A stretch of 6,317 nucleotides of DNA from an uncultured Nostocoides sp. (lineage in GTDB: Bacteria > Actinomycetota > Actinomycetes > Actinomycetales > Dermatophilaceae), in contig CAKZIH010000246.1 in assembly GCA_936931335.1 (NCBI GenBank), positions 1 to 6,317 on the forward strand, read 5' to 3'. Made by a program: the position numbers and the translations under genes. Under the pieces are notes generated by a model that was not told the origin of the DNA, did not search any database, and was given only the letters and a program-made list of their open reading frames with translations. How positions within the stretch are numbered: position 1 is the first letter of the stretch; the number at the start of each line of letters is the position of its first letter. This document shows positions 6,081 to 6,317 of the stretch, piece after piece.

Positions 6081-6084
6081 GGTG

Positions 6085-6090
6085 CCTCCT
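6085..6090 (-). promoter_or_regulatory. Ribosome binding site fixing the GTG start of the peptidase
   Basis: A perfect AGGAGG is followed by CACC and then GTG at 6080. No ATG in frame is better placed, so the GTG start is well supported. Confidence 0.8.
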
Positions 6091-6114
6091 GTGGGTTGAC
6101 CGGTGGGTTGATCG
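6091..6114 (-). repeat. 12-bp tandem repeat in the peptidase leader
   Basis: Two adjacent copies, GTGGGTTGACCG and GTGGGTTGATCG on the plus strand, differ at one base and sit immediately upstream of the ribosome binding site. On the mRNA they read CGRTCAACCCAC twice. This could be a protein or small-RNA contact, or chance slippage. Confidence 0.5.
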
Positions 6115-6127
6115 GTGCAGTCCAGGT

Positions 6128-6150
6128 CCGGTCTGCTGCTGACCGACCGG
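6128..6150 (-). other. Leader hairpin 1 of the peptidase mRNA
   Basis: CCGGTC and GACCGG form a 6-bp stem around an 11-nt loop, about 48 nt upstream of the GTG start. It may be part of a structured leader; no known riboswitch pattern was recognised. Confidence 0.3.
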
Positions 6151-6152
6151 CT

Positions 6153-6183
6153 CCTCGGCTGACACCAGAGAACTCCCCCGAGG
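6153..6183 (-). other. Inverted repeat 2 upstream of the peptidase
   Basis: CCTCGG and CCGAGG, 6 bp each, are separated by 19 nt. The repeat overlaps the candidate promoter below, so it is either DNA-level symmetry or, if transcription starts further upstream, a second leader hairpin. Confidence 0.25.
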
Positions 6184-6192
6184 CGCAGCCAA
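6164..6192 (-). promoter_or_regulatory. Candidate promoter of the peptidase gene
   Basis: TTGGCT (6187-6192), 17 bp, then TCTGGT (6164-6169) on the minus strand gives a start near 6157. The -10 is weak and the call rests partly on the parallel with the peptide promoter: a palindromic site sits just upstream of the -35 in both. Another start nearer 6255 cannot be excluded. Confidence 0.3.
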
Positions 6193-6200
6193 CCCAGGGA

Positions 6201-6216
6201 TGTGCAGATCTGCGCA
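6201..6216. promoter_or_regulatory. Palindromic site A upstream of the peptidase
   Basis: TGTGCAGATCTGCGCA is a 16-bp palindrome with one mismatched pair and resembles the core of the 28-bp palindrome at 5148-5175. Its centre lies 22 bp, about two helical turns, from site B. Confidence 0.45.
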
Positions 6217-6222
6217 CGGCCG

Positions 6223-6238
6223 GTGCGGATGTCCGCAC
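6223..6238. promoter_or_regulatory. Palindromic site B upstream of the peptidase
   Basis: GTGCGGATGTCCGCAC has seven perfect base pairs per arm around a central TG. It differs at only one of 16 bases from the core of the 5148-5175 palindrome. From 6239 to the right edge I see no gene or clear signal. Confidence 0.55.
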
Positions 6239-6317
6239 GATCCTTGCGGCGGGTGCCGTACGAATTGCACGCACCGCAGCCGTGTCACCAGCCACGCATT
6301 GGGGCACACTGACCGGT

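Noticed and set aside
5923..6309. Minus-strand frames of about 130 codons overlapping the peptidase start and leader
   Set aside because: No ribosome binding site, composition of shadow frames, and they cover the palindromes and the peptidase signal-peptide region.
6081..6317. c-di-AMP (ydaO-type) riboswitch before the peptidase
   Set aside because: Such leaders are known upstream of wall-hydrolase genes, but I could not match the conserved blocks or the long pseudoknotted layout; a covariance-model search would be needed to reopen this.

Overview
High-GC DNA (mostly G/C-ending codons, weak -10 boxes, several ATGA gene junctions) that looks like an actinomycete chromosome, possibly a Micrococcales-type organism; the genus cannot be named from this window. 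All supported genes lie on the minus strand, so transcription runs from high to low coordinates. There are no mobile elements, tRNAs, rRNAs or CRISPR arrays.

Layout in transcription order. 6317-6081: leader and promoter region with two palindromic sites, two small hairpins and a 12-bp tandem repeat. 6080-5202: secreted NlpC/P60-type cell-wall peptidase with a peptidoglycan-binding-like domain. 5201-5068: intergenic region with a perfect 28-bp palindrome whose core nearly matches the site upstream of the peptidase, followed by a candidate promoter. 5067-4903: a 54-codon gene for a tiny exported peptide with two cysteines, easily missed because of its size. 4902-4814: possible promoter with a GC palindrome. 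4813-2702: MMPL/RND-superfamily membrane transporter. 2701-2629: strong hairpin. 2628-1339: six-TM sensor histidine kinase, overlapping by 4 bp with 1342-722, a NarL/FixJ response regulator. 629-132: SigE-type ECF sigma factor, overlapping by 4 bp with 135-1, the start of its probable membrane regulator, cut by the window edge.

How the parts may work together: every module concerns the cell envelope (wall hydrolase, exported peptide, lipid or drug transporter, membrane-sensing two-component system, ECF sigma factor). The two exported-product genes appear to share an operator, with the palindrome centred about 50 bp upstream of the inferred transcription start in both cases. Transporter, kinase and regulator form an apparent operon with a hairpin between transporter and kinase.

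Most notable points: the unlisted secreted peptide, the shared palindromic operator, an 8-mer (GGTATGCC) present eight times in 4.4 kb in several reading frames, and an Asp-to-Asn change at a proton-relay position of the transporter.
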